Below the pieces are notes generated by a model. The model worked only from the letters and a program-made list of their open reading frames with translations, was not told the DNA's origin and made no database searches. A stretch of 64,000 nt of DNA from Neoechinorhynchus agilis (taxonomy: Eukaryota; Acanthocephala): NCBI GenBank assembly GCA_051530055.1, contig CM121341.1:13330001-13394000 (forward strand), written 5' to 3'. Of the stretch, positions 31,116 to 41,698 are shown piece by piece. Each line of letters begins with the position of its first letter. The first letter of the stretch is position 1. The translations under genes were made by a program, and so were the position numbers.

Positions 31116-31524
31116 AGAGAGAGAATTGAACACCGGAAGGATCGAGACAAGGTTTTAATCGTTAATCCGATGAAGGAACTTAAAGATGGCAAAAATGTTT
31201 GGCACTCGGTATTTTAGTGAAGATCAGGACATTTTTGATCACAATGCTTGGGACGATGTTGAGTTAAACGATGAAGATATGGAAAAAGCATTACGTCGCT
31301 TAAAAGAAGCAGAAAATCATTCTTCATCGATGGCTGTGGATCAACGGGAGGCTATTTTGAGAGAAGGTACTGCCCGTCACTGGGAAGCATTTTATCAGAA
31401 TCACGGAAATAAGTTCTTTAAAGATCGTCGTTGGATTATGAGAGAGTTTATCGATTGACGTGCGATTGGACTTTCTATTCGTCCTAAAGACCAATCGCAT
31501 TCCATACGGAAATATCAGACTTTG
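31116..31524 (+). repeat. Tandem duplicate of METTL2 exon 1 (409 bp, offset 660)
   Basis: Bases 31116-31524 repeat 30456-30864 with no difference that I can see, including the 90-codon first exon and the short hairpin after it. The first copy is followed by the methyltransferase core, and the second by unrelated AT-rich sequence. Perfect identity implies a very recent event, or an assembly error. Confidence 0.95.
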
Positions 31525-31994
31525 AAGTTGGATTCAAATTAAGATGCAACTTAGCCAAAGCGTCAAAAACTAATGTGTACGATTCGTTTCCAAAGACGCA
31601 AACATGCAGTTTAAATGCAACACCAAAGTGGATTTTCGAAAAAATTTCTTTTTCTTGGATCTAAATTTTAGCCTATTTTAAATGTTCATTTTGGTTTAGT
31701 GCTCACAGAGAATCCAATGAGAAAATCCGAAGCAGATTCTTTGAGACTTTTCACTTTTATATTCTGGTCGAGTAAAAGTTGATAGGTCCTCATTGGTGGA
31801 TTTTTTTATGAATATAGAGTAATCGTTATTTGAGCGATAAAGAATATTGGATTGAATCGATGGAATGCTAATTTGGTGAGGTCGGGGGGGAAGTCCTTTG
31901 GATGTTATCATTTGCCTGCACCGTTTTTAGGGTTGAGAAGAAAAGCGAGTATATTTGCCATTGTTAAATTGATATTTGGCGCAATTAAGGAATT
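31525..31994. other. AT-rich spacer, no gene seen
   Basis: After the duplicated METTL2 exon. No family signatures; overlapping short ORFs occur on both strands. Confidence 0.5.
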
Positions 31995-32335
31995 AAAGAT
32001 TAATTTAATTAATTTTCGGCCTGAGCGTGGGCCATCTTCAGATATCTAAAACACGTCATTTTACAAACATTTGTCCTTTAGGACGTATATCAGGTGGAAA
32101 TCGCAGGTGGAGTTTGTAATCCGCCTTATTGTGCGTAAATGTACGCGTTGTTTGTATTAAAATGGCCTCCATCGTTGTTCTGTCTCTACGGTTATCACAT
32201 TTTGCTGGAATCTCAGTGGCATCAAAATTGATCTGGTGATCATTTTCAATCACGTAGTGTACAATCGCAGAGCTTGTATCCATTTTTCTGGACACAGTTC
32301 TACGATGTTTGTTGAGCCGCCTAAAAACAAACGAA
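31995..32335 (-). mobile_element. PLE (Penelope-like)-type 3' end: GIY-YIG endonuclease relic plus terminus
   Basis: The minus strand reads SSAIVHYVIENDHQINFDAT, then NRRDRTTMEAILIQTTRTFT. This is the pattern of the C-terminal GIY-YIG endonuclease region of Penelope-like elements (xxHxxxxDHxIxFxxxxx, then R(R)xxxEAxxI). Downstream at 32014-32041 is CTGAAGA, a GGCC/GGCC stem and GAAA. The upstream reverse transcriptase is missing. The fragment is decayed. Confidence 0.65.
32014..32041 (-). ncRNA. Hammerhead-ribozyme-like core in a PLE end
   Basis: On the minus strand CTGAAGA is followed by T, then GGCC, a CACGCTCA loop, GGCC and GAAA. CTGANGA ... GAAA is the conserved hammerhead core, and Penelope-like termini are known to carry hammerhead motifs. 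The extra base before the stem and the unproven stems I and III leave the assignment open. Confidence 0.4.
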
Positions 32336-32743
32336 CATTATAAAGAGACGGCTTAAATTAATCTATAATTCTTTAGTTGCGCCAAATATCAATTACGTAG
32401 GAATTGTTATGACGTGACGTCATTGCGCTGTTAGGGCGTTTGCTTGTAAGTTTTTAGTATAAAAGCTATCCTGCCTGAAGTGACGATGCTAATCGGTTCA
32501 TTTTCCAATTCGAACGCAATTTTTGTCCCGTATTATCGAGGTTTCAGCCTTGACAGATTAAAATTTTAGAATATAAGCTTCAATCCGTCGCCTTTTAGGC
32601 ACTGTTCCAAACTCTTTAATAAACGGTGGCGACTTCCCTATTAAGCCGTTTGTAGTTCCGGAAATTAAACAGATCCAGGTTTGCCCATAGGGAATTTTCT
32701 TGGCTAAGGGCATTAAAGGTCGAAAATGTAAATGTACAAATGC
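32336..32743. other. No gene seen
   Basis: Spacer between a PLE relic and a REL copy. Nothing supportable. Confidence 0.5.
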
Positions 32744-33712
32744 TCAGATGAGGCGTGGCGACAAGCTTCATTGCCTGTGTCATCTGGAGGATTGGGCATT
32801 CAGGCGCTAGTAGACCTTGCCTTGACAGTGTTTCTTTGATCGTATGAGGGGAGTCGATCAACAGCGAAGAAAATTCTGAGGGAAAAGTTTTGTCTTGACC
32901 AAGACATTGTGGTGGCAGTTGAGGAATGGTATCAGCAGACAGGCGCTAACCATGTTCCCTTGAATGGCCTCAGACAGTCGATCTGGGACAGACCTCTTTT
33001 CGCGAGAGCTCACAGCTCTCTACCTTCAGGTTCTCGCGATGGGGTCGTCCGAGCTAGACTGTTGGCAGTTTCAACACGAGAATCTGGGGCGTGGTTGGAG
33101 GCTGTTCCTCTGGCATCTGTGGGAACTCCTCTCACTAATGAGGCAACGAGGATCGCAGTGTCCTTAAGGCTTGGTCTCCCGATGTGCACGCCCGGTCGCT
33201 GTCTATGCGGGTCTTTGTTTGATGCTTTCGGGCGACACGATCTCGTTTGCCGAAAGTCAGGAGGAAGGTTCTCACGCCATTCCGAGATCAATAGCGTAAT
33301 TTCTCGGGCGTTGAGAACAGCGAACTTCCCCAACATCTTGGAACCCGCCCATCTTTGTCGACTAGACGGTCGTCGACCTGACAGAATTTCGGTCTTTTCG
33401 TGGCGGGGAGGCAAATGCCTTCACTGGGACGCCACGTTTGCGGACACCCTCGCAATAAGCAACGTTCCCTATTCTCTAGATATCGCTGGAGGTGCAGCGG
33501 AAGAGACGAAGGTACGAAAATGAGCGCTTGACAGCTCAGCACTCACTCTGCTCCAAGATCTCTCGAGGAAATTGAGAGAAACAACCAACGATGCACGAGC
33601 AGTTGTATTCCTGCGACAAAATATGTCGCTTGCAGTACAACGAGGCAATGCTGCTAGCGTGATAGCGACAGCCGAGGAAGGAGAGGAGCTCCAATTTTGC
33701 GGACGGCGCTGA
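32744..33712 (+). mobile_element. REL retrotransposon, C-terminal copy
   Basis: Starts at DEAWRQASLPVSSGGLGIQ. It continues through SIWDRPLFARAHSS, CRCxxxFDAFGRHDLVC-type zinc-knuckle sequence (CLCGSLFDAFGRHDLVC) and LDGRRPDRISVFSW then WDATFADT, to AVQRGNAASVIATAEEGEE and a terminal FCGRR. Relative to 22868-25076 it lacks the reverse transcriptase. It also has an internal deletion near 33510-33540 that skips most of the helical segment before LSRKLRET. A stop near 32836 and the frame change at 33523 break it. Confidence 0.8.
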
Positions 33713-33952
33713 TTGCACGTTTTGTACTTTATTATTTTATGATTAAAAAATGTTATCTTGTTTTTATAAAATCGAATACTTTGCTATTTATTGTTAAAAG
33801 GGACGCGTTTTGTATTCAAATTTCAGCTTCGGAGATTTAAGAGATGTTGAAAATAAGTAAGCGAAATTGTGAAAAAGAACTAAAGAAAGTATTTCATAAA
33901 CAAAGAACAATCAAATGTCGAAGAATACAGGAAACCGCAAAAGATTGTCCAG
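33713..33952. other. Spacer at the inner edge of the right arm
   Basis: AT-rich, with no feature recognised. Ends where homology to the left arm begins. Confidence 0.5.
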
Positions 33953-33973
33953 CCGGTGTTCTATTCTCTCTTT

Positions 33974-34045
33974 TAGCAGCGAGTGGTTTCGATCCACCGA
34001 CCTCTGAGTTATGAGCCCAGCACGCTTCCTCTGCGCCACGCTGCT
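33974..34045 (-). tRNA. tRNA-iMet-CAT: Initiator tRNA-Met (CAT), right-arm copy
   Basis: Exact inverted copy of 30384-30455, with intact acceptor, anticodon and T-arm and internal promoter boxes. Here it faces a different neighbour (the REL copy) in place of METTL2. Confidence 0.95.
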
Positions 34046-34534
34046 GATTGCCAATTAAATATGGAACATGATGCACAAATATGTAAATTCAAACTGATTC
34101 CTTCCTTTTGAAATACAAAGTGAGATAATGACCCAAGAAGCTATATTCGTGCTTTACGCTCAACATTTGTTGTTTTGGATCTTTGAAATTTCGTACCTTG
34201 CATGGGCAGTTCCATCAGCAGCAGCGTGGCGTTGTGCGCTTTCGTTTTAGTGCATAGACAGGATAAATAGAAAACTTTCTCTCAATTTAGGATGCTTCTT
34301 TGGATAATTAGAGAACAATAGCCAATAAAAGCAATAATGCCGTCTTATCACATCATAATGTCAGGTTCAGGGAAGGCAAAGAAAACATTTGGCTTGCCTC
34401 TCTCTCGACGACCTCGTCGTCGTTGACCATCACCCTCGCTATCCTTCATCCACTCCGGATCCGTCATCAACTCTAAAGTGATCACGAGGACCCAGAAGTA
34501 CATGGGTCCTATTCTTAAACAAAATAAATAAAAC

Positions 34535-34986
34535 GTGTTGTTGAAAAAAATAGCCAACGAATCTCAGCGTTCGCCGCACAACCATAATCTGAGCCATAAT
34601 GCTCAGAGCACTTCTGCTAGCAGAGTTTGGAGCAAGCAAAAAAACACGGTTCTGACTCGTCGGAGTCCGGTGATGAATTCGGCAACCACTCCATCCAAAG
34701 GTCTTATCAATCCTAGACGCAGTGCAGTGGGAGTCTCCTTTACTCTCGCGTCTAGGCATTTCTCACATCATCTACCTATTAATTCTTATTTTTTTAACGG
34801 ATTCAGGGACAATGATTTTCGCTCAGATGAATTTTTCAGCGCGAGGGGAGTGGCAAGTCCGAAGGTCTTGAAGTCCTCGTGAGAGACAGCTCTTTGAATT
34901 TCTTCAAATCGAACAACTGTGTGCTGCGGTATTCCACAACGAATCAAATAATGAACTCTCTGCGATGCCAATTTTTCCGTAGTTGT
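34535..34986. other. Mirrored unassigned open region (right arm)
   Basis: Inverted copy of 29443-29894, again open on both strands. Single-base differences give NGFRDN where the left arm has NGVRDN on one strand, and EIQRAV where it has EIQGAV on the other. Confidence 0.3.
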
Positions 34987-35117
34987 ACATTCAAAACACG
35001 ATTGAATCGAGCGAACTCGCCAGCGAGCACTCGATCAGTTAACTTGCTTGAAACTGTCTTCACCATCCCTCCAGATTGGAGTTGGGCATTGCTGATTATC
35101 CGCTTGCACCTGCAATC

Positions 35118-35189
35118 AGCAGCGTGGAGCAGAAAAAGCGTGCCGGTCTCATAACTAAGAGGTCGGTGGATCGAAGCAACTCGCTGCTA
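35118..35189 (+). pseudogene. Decayed initiator-tRNA-Met relative, right arm
   Basis: Inverted copy of 29240-29311, with the same anticodon-stem mismatches. The decay therefore predates the arm duplication. Confidence 0.75.
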
Positions 35190-35736
35190 AAGAAGTTCAC
35201 GCTCTCTTTAGAAATGTACCCAAATTTTAGCCTAAAACGTTGAACGTTCACAGAGAAATAAGCTACGGAACGACTTCGTCCCTAATTTTCCTTCTTGTTG
35301 AGTTTTCTCTTAGCTGACCGTTTCAGTGGAATTATTGCGCGAGTTTCACCAATTTATGAAGTGGTGAAGACTTCAATTTAACGGTGTACTTCAATTTTTA
35401 GAATGAAGATCCTTAAATACTTTAAATCTGTCCTAAAGAGAACGTCAACATCTTAACAAGCGTTCTTTCGTCTAAGAATATCGTAAACTAAGATCTTAAC
35501 GCCGCCCAGTTGCATTGATAGTGTTGTTGTCGTTGGAAATAGGGAAGCAGATTAACGCTTTTCAGTTTTTAGCCCAAAAAAGTAGGTAGAGGAGAATACT
35601 TTCGCTGTTTAGCATTCGAAGAGTTTGCTATATAATGAAAAAATTCAGTCTATCGGCGTTTACAATTATTATATTCAGATGAATTCTACGACGGACTTTA
35701 TAAATATCTCTTTTCGTCAAAGATTCTCCAATCAAG
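35190..35736. other. Intergenic within the right arm, no gene seen
   Basis: Mirror of 28693-29239. It carries several single-base differences from the left arm (for example near 35369, 35488 and 35566) and is the most diverged part of the duplication that I noticed. Confidence 0.5.
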
Positions 35737-37671
35737 ATGAAAGGTTTTCGTTTTTTCTTTGCACTTGGACCGCTCTTAACCAAGAATATTAAAAACGCAT
35801 ACAGTGCGCCCATTCGTGTATCTCCGGACGTCAGCGTTGATTATCTCAATCAGTTAATCAAATCGGCAGAGTCAAAGATCAACCAATCGATCAATTACAC
35901 GTTCTATCATGAGGATCTTAAAATACAATCTGATCTTAGGTCACTACTCGATCAGTTACCTGACAAGAGGGTACCATTTATTCAATTTCCTTCACGAGAG
36001 TTTTTTAATTTGTGCGATAGGAGCAAATTATAATGATTGAATACGAGCCGGAACGATTGTCCGATGAAAAGGACAAGAAACTAAAACACCAAGATTGGGT
36101 TTCGTGCGTAAGGTATTTCGCGTTCTTGAGTCTTTTTCGTGTTAGTGTCGGTGCATACGGAGATCTATATATTTTTGCTATTCATATCGATTGAAAAATC
36201 CATATCGGGATAGTAAATTTTGATTTGTGGTGATCATAATCACCCGGATAAAACGTATTTTATTGTTCGCGAAATATTTCGAAAGAGGAAACCTCCTCGC
36301 ATTATTAATCATTGTTTCGCAAGTGTTTAGAACATTTCATTACAATAAAATAAGGTTTATCCAGGTGATTGATTATCTTCACCACAAATCAAAATTTTTG
36401 CTAGTGTTCACGTGTATACATGGGTTCTTGTGTGGCATCGTTTACGTTTTTGGAATTATCCATCTATTTGTACTGGCGTTTTTGTGTGCATCTCTGGCGA
36501 AAATCAAGAATTCGTGGTCGTTTGTATTTTCTATGTGCTTTTGAGCATTTCTATGCTTAAAAGTTCATGCGCTTTTTAATTGCATCGGCGGCGTATCTAC
36601 GTTTTTGCAAGTATCCATCTATTTAATCTATTTGCTCTCTCACACACACAAACTTTAGGTTATTATCAAAATCCAAAATCATAAGTGGATGTTTTGACGG
36701 CTACGTTAGAATCTATGATAAGGTGGATGATTGGAAGGCTTTTATGATGCATCGTTGATTTGTCCACTTTTGAAAATTTCTCTTGAGAAATCATTGATTG
36801 AAAGGTCACCCGAACTTTTGCCAGCAGCCGTTACTCAAGTTGAAGTAATTGACAATCTTATCCTCTGCTCATGTGAAGACGGTTTAATTCGTGCATTTGA
36901 GAATGACGAAGGGTTTTCAAATGAACGGGAATTGATTCATGACGACGCTGTACGGTGCTTCAGTGTTCGTGATCACCGCCTTATTAGTGGTAGTGACGAT
37001 GGATCAATACGTTTGTGGATTTTGAAGAAATTGGAGAAAGATTCAGAGGCATTGTTAGCGATAAAAGATGCTCATGTTAGAGGGCCTCTGATGGCGCTTA
37101 AGTGGATATCAGATACTGAAGCATTGTCGTGTTCTTATACTGATCGTTATACAAAAATATGGAGCATCGACTCTATGACGTGTGTTCAAAAACAGGTATT
37201 TTTAATGGAGAAAAAACTGTCAATTTTCCATCAATGGATTTAGATGATGCACACGAGTTGTTTATCGGCGGATTTTAGCTTCGATGATAACCTTATCTAC
37301 ATTAGTTTGGCTGACGAATTTGCTAAAGCTCTAGATTGTCGAAACGGTCCATATACTTTTCCTTTTTCGCGTATAGCAATAGTATCGTCGTACATTTAGA
37401 TCTAAAGGAAGCATTCAGACTCGGTGGTCATCAGAGATGGACCTACAGGGTCAGAGTATTGGACAAAAGCACTCGGGTCCTTACGGCTTCGGGTCGCGGT
37501 CAAGTATTTGAATGGGATATTCGAAAGACGAACGCCCCCCTAGCTTCAAAATTTCTACCAAAAGACGTGATTGTTTTTGATGTTGATGGCATTACCACCA
37601 ATGATGATAATGCGACGCTCGTTGCTATTGCAAGTCAGGATAAGTCAGTTCGGATAGGCCCAATTGTATGA
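35737..37671 (+). CDS. WDR12: WDR12/YTM1-like ribosome-biogenesis WD40 protein, copy 2
   Basis: Exons 35737-35970, 36021-36112, 36659-36722, 36788-37195, 37244-37346 and 37400-37671 all join by GT-AG introns into about 390 codons, ending RIGPIV before TGA. Exon 1 carries the UBL/Nle-type region (YTFYHEDLKIQSDLRSLLDQ). Exon 2 starts EQIIMIEYEPERLS, matching the family's EEVVEIEYVEKY, and HQDWVSCVR matches HDDWISSIK. The remaining exons are WD40 blades. The ATG follows CTCCAATCAAG. Both copies are open throughout, so both could be expressed, each with a MITE in intron 2. Confidence 0.75.
36215..36398. repeat. MITE in WDR12 intron, right-arm copy
   Basis: Inverted ends AAATTTTGATTTGTGGTGA and the mirror of AAATTTTGATTTGTGGTGA. 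The inner arms GGATAAAACGTATTTTATTG and GGATAAACCTTATTTTATTG also pair. No coding capacity. Confidence 0.8.
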
Positions 37672-37909
37672 TTTTTGACGCAAATTGAAATCATATGAAC
37701 CGCTGTTTAATAAACGTTTACTTCATAAACCTACATTTTCAATGTCATTTGAACATTTTATAAAAGCGTTGATTTAGAAGTTTCGTATAAACGTTTATGC
37801 ATGAAAATTATAACAGCACGACAACTTCGCGAGTTTTATAGATCATGAGTTTTTTTAAAGACTCACTTTCAAAGGTAATCAGCAACCATTCTTTTTACTG
37901 TTAACTATA

Positions 37910-38306
37910 CAGGGTGTAACACATGCTTAGTACCCCCTCCACAAGGAAAACTATAACAGATATTCTGATGCGGTTTTTAGGGTTTGAAAGCTTATTTCAA
38001 TACGCTTCTAACGATATATAACTTCGCCCCCACGGCCTCCCCCAAGCCCCAGCCTGCATCGGCATCTTCGTGGTGTTCACGGCGAAGGCGATCCTCTGGG
38101 TCATCAAGGAGGAGGGGGCCAAGTGGAACGGCGAATACTTCCGCTCTATTCTGTCGGAGCAGGTCAATCCCTTCTTGAAAAACCCTCAAAACGTGCTCAG
38201 CGTCCAAGATGTCACCTTCCTCCACGACAAGGCGCCGTGCTGCAAGGCACTTGCAACCCAGGCGCTCCTCCGGGATTCCGTACTCGACTTCTTCTCCAGC
38301 TCCGAG
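37910..38306 (+). mobile_element. Partial mariner element in the right arm
   Basis: Starts with the TIR CAGGGTGTAACACATGC next to TATA and runs through the GC-rich transposase to VLDFFSSSE, where the duplicated arm ends. It is the right half of the 25664-26519 element in reverse orientation, so its second TIR and PDLN region are absent. Confidence 0.85.
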
Positions 38307-38601
38307 TTAATATCTTCGGTAATGTAGTTAAAAATATATAACCTGCTTAGAGCCGCGGCTCCACCCGAATTCCATTGTAAGCAGTGTAAATTGAGCGGCA
38401 CGGCGAGGACCCACTCATTGTCATTCCATAGCGTCCATCGCAACGTCAGAGTCGCTTGTGATATGTCTATTGTTTGATACATTGTTCGAGCGTCGTGAAT
38501 TTTTGCCGCTTATTTTATTGTCTTTAGGCGGTATTCTTTGCCTCTTATTCAGTCCTGATTGTACTTGGTTCCCGCTATTCGCTGTCGGGTTGATAATGGT
38601 C
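38307..38601 (-). mobile_element. LINE fragment: ORF1 end and ORF2 start
   Basis: The minus strand shows the tail of an ORF1 (HITSDSDVAMDAME, compare SSNGVDDVDMYEAEE in the intact ORF1). An ORF2 start follows: HCLQWNSGGAAALSRLY, parallel to RIAQWNAGGLLGIPGLL in the neighbouring element. It is a second LINE copy abutting the first at a deletion or insertion junction. Confidence 0.6.
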
Positions 38602-41600
38602 TTAAAAAAGTATGGATGATAAAGGTGAGCCTTGGGGGACCCCTTTGGATTGATAGAATATAGACCTTGATGGATCATCTTCAAAGAAAAATCGTTTACA
38701 TTTCAGAATGTTGCTCACCCTAGCAAATATATTGAAAGGAAAACAAAAAAATCTTAAAATATTCACCATAAAAGCAATGTCAATATTATCAAAAGCTTTA
38801 GAAATATCGAAAGAGATAAGAATGTTTGTTGACTTGGGGTGGCTAAAAAGGTTATGTATTATTTGAGCAATTGCAGTATGAGCAGATTTCCCTGGGAGGA
38901 AACCATGACAGCGCTCATCAATAAGGTGATGTTTAAAAGAAAAATCAATTATAATTTTGGCCAGAACTCGCTCGTATATGGAAACAAACGAATTCTGAAT
39001 GGAGATAGGTCTCACATCACTAGGTGAAGAAACAGCCCTACCTTTTTTCTTACAGAGAAATATTCTCTTCGCTATGTTTATCTGAGACCATTCATCAGGG
39101 GATGCTGCCAACATGTGCTCAGCTAAGGAAGTGATATTTGCTTGATTGAGAACGTTGGTGGCTTTGAAACAGGGGGAAGAACCATTGTTCGATGTAAGAT
39201 TTTTTGAACCCCACCAAATGATAAAATCATTCCGGCGTAAATCAAAACGACGAGGCTTAATTTGAATAAAAATATTAAAGACCGGGACACTACTTGCTCC
39301 ATTACAATGTTCAATGCAAAGAGCGCTAATAACATTGTCCCACCCCGAGGTTTTAATCCAACTCGCTGCGGCCCTTTTCCACGGACAAAATCTTTTTGGT
39401 GCAACGACATGCCACCGAGGAGAGGAATAAGGCATAAATTGGCTAATTCGCTTACTGTCGCAAGCTATTTGAAATCGAGTTCTACAGGGCCAGTATAAAG
39501 AGGACCAAAACTTTATCGACTCCCGATCATCGATTGCCTTAGCCATACTTTTGGTTTCTGCATTTTCGACCCGATACTTCTCGTGACCGTTGTTAAAATC
39601 GAGTCACTAGCTGTGATCATAAATTCATTTAAGCCCTTGAGCTGATCAAAAGCGCCAAAAGTGAAAGCAAAATTTATGGCAGCGTTAAAGATGTTGATGT
39701 TAAGTGTACTAAATTTAAATTTACGGCACAAAAGAATATTCCGTCCCAATTCCCACACTAAGATATCGTGTCCAGCAATACGGAAAATTGATGATTGAGA
39801 AACCAGTTTGGGTTTAACGAATGAGTTACTTCGAGCAAGACACAAATCTAGAAAAGAATGAGACCTGCCGTCGGTAAACATCGGATCCGCAGGGACAATA
39901 AGGTCGTTGAAATCTCCGAAGCAAAAGTCAATTCCGGATGCTAAAACATTTTTTATAAGATCTTTATTATGAGTGAGGTGTATTTTCCTATGTTTAATAT
40001 AGAAATTACCTAAGAGCAATTTCCTCCCCAAGATACGTATAGAAAATAAAGCGTAAGACAAATCTGGGGAAGTAAACTCATAAATTAGGGTTAAAATGGA
40101 TAATAAGCCTTGAGAGTAGTTTAAAAGGGGTTTTGTACAAAATTAAGAATATTCACTTGATAAAATATTAAAACTATTCGGAAGGTTGTTAAGAGAGTAC
40201 AGCGACTTAGTTTCTTGGATAAAAGTAATACCACTTCTCTGTGCTTCAGACAAAAGGCCGGGAATACCCAGAAGCCCGCCTGCGTTCCACTGCGCAATTC
40301 TCAATTCCATTGAGACCTACCCTTGATGAAATTTTGGACCCCGTCAACACAAACCTGAGTTTGCTCGCTTATGATGTTGCTCACGAACTCCTCGGCCTCG
40401 TACATATCCACATCGTCTACACCGTTGCTACTTGAAACCAGTGCTCGACTGCGTTTGCAGGGTGCTGGAGCTACCCCGGTCGCGATCTGAATATCTTTGA
40501 ATTTTGTCGAGAGAGTTTCGATGAGACCGTTTAACTGGGCAGACAGTCTCCTCTCAAGACCCTGAATGTCCGCGGTGATTCGTAGATCGACCATGTCGAG
40601 GATTTTAGCGAAATCAGCAAACTTCTTTTCCAAGGTGTCATCATAAGTCGTTCGTAGATTATTAACATCTTTGGATGTACCCAGTTGTTGCCTTGGGCAT
40701 GTTTTTATGGTTGTGACAGACCCTCTTATGAGTATGTACTTTGTCGTATTCCAACTATTCTGTGCAACTCGAGTGTCGGATGAATTATTTCCCTTGGATC
40801 CAAGCAGTCTCGCCCACACAACATATTCCTTGAATGCTTCACAATTCGTCGAGAACGCACAATGGCCATCTCGATCGCAGTTTGAGCAGTGCCTTTTGTT
40901 TTTGTCACATTTGGTACTGTGGTGGTCTTGGCCACAAAAAGCGCATCGCGTGACCTTGGACGGGCACCTCTTCTCCCAATGTCCCCAACATTGACACACA
41001 CTGCACCGAGGAAAGTAATAGTCGTAGTAACGCGAAATCTTGTTTGAAGTAAATTTAACATCCGTGGATTGGAAGAAGGATCGCTCAGTGCAAAGTGCGT
41101 CCCTCCGTTCAACCGCAGCTTTTACAATAGCTTTGGGAATAAACTTCCTCGTTCTTGATGACTTCAGTAAAAAGAGCAATTTGACTCCGAATTTTTCCTC
41201 GAACGCTATCTTGTCTGCATCATCAATATCTGGAGAGATCCCAGAAACGATAAAGGTTAATCCATAACTTGTGTTCGAAATTGTCACACCTGCAAGGTTG
41301 CAGTTTTCCTTGATGAAAGCCAGAAAAGCTTTCATAAAATCCGCTGCTATAAACCTGATTTTCAATATTCCTCCGAAATAGCTGATGGATGAAATACGAT
41401 GGATATCATCCTTAAAGGATTTGAGCCACGGAGCCAGATAACGCCTGTGTAGCTCTTCTCTGGGTTGTATTGGATTTGCTTCGATTCTTATCGTATTGGG
41501 CCATCTTTTTGAAGGCACCTCGACGAAGTGCTTACTGTTTTGATCGCTGAGAAGTTGACTCCGAATGTCCAGAGGCACGGGAATTCTCAGAACATTGGGT

Positions 41601-41644
41601 GGCCGTTCGCCACCCTCCACCGCAACAGCTTGTTGCGCACACAT
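38602..41644 (-). mobile_element. APE-type LINE with intact ORF1, 3'-truncated
   Basis: ORF1 (41644-40301) is 447 codons with three zinc knuckles near residues 224-270: C-SV-C-QCWG-H-WEKR-C, C-AF-C-GQDH-H-STK-C and C-SN-C-DRDG-H-CAFSTN-C, a Gag-like nucleic-acid-binding protein. ORF2 appears to start at 40310 (MELRIAQWNAGGLLG), overlapping the ORF1 stop by 10 bases. Its APE endonuclease shows FCFGDFND and AGHDILVWE, with frame breaks between. The reverse transcriptase follows (VRPISIQNSF, ISFDISKAFDNIDI, SKGVPQGSPLSSILF) and is cut off at 38602, before the YADD block. The copy is dead, although ORF1 is open. Confidence 0.85.
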
Positions 41645-41698
41645 TTTTGAAAGGTATAACGTAACCTAATATGCTAGCGTTCAATGCGCGCAAATCGA

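Larger units (their letters stand above)
33953..38306. repeat. Right arm of the 4.35-kb inverted duplication
   Basis: Inverted partner of 26123-30476 (coordinate sum 64429). The outer edge cuts the mariner element in its coding region at 38306, after which LINE sequence begins. The inner edge at 33953 is CCGG, shared with 30471-30476 (CACCGG). Confidence 0.95.

Noticed and set aside
35737-36113. Two ORFs overlapping at TAATG, looking like a bacterial-style translationally coupled pair
   Set aside because: A GT-AG intron at 35971-36020 joins them in frame as WDR12 exons 1 and 2, matching the family's EEVVEIEY region.
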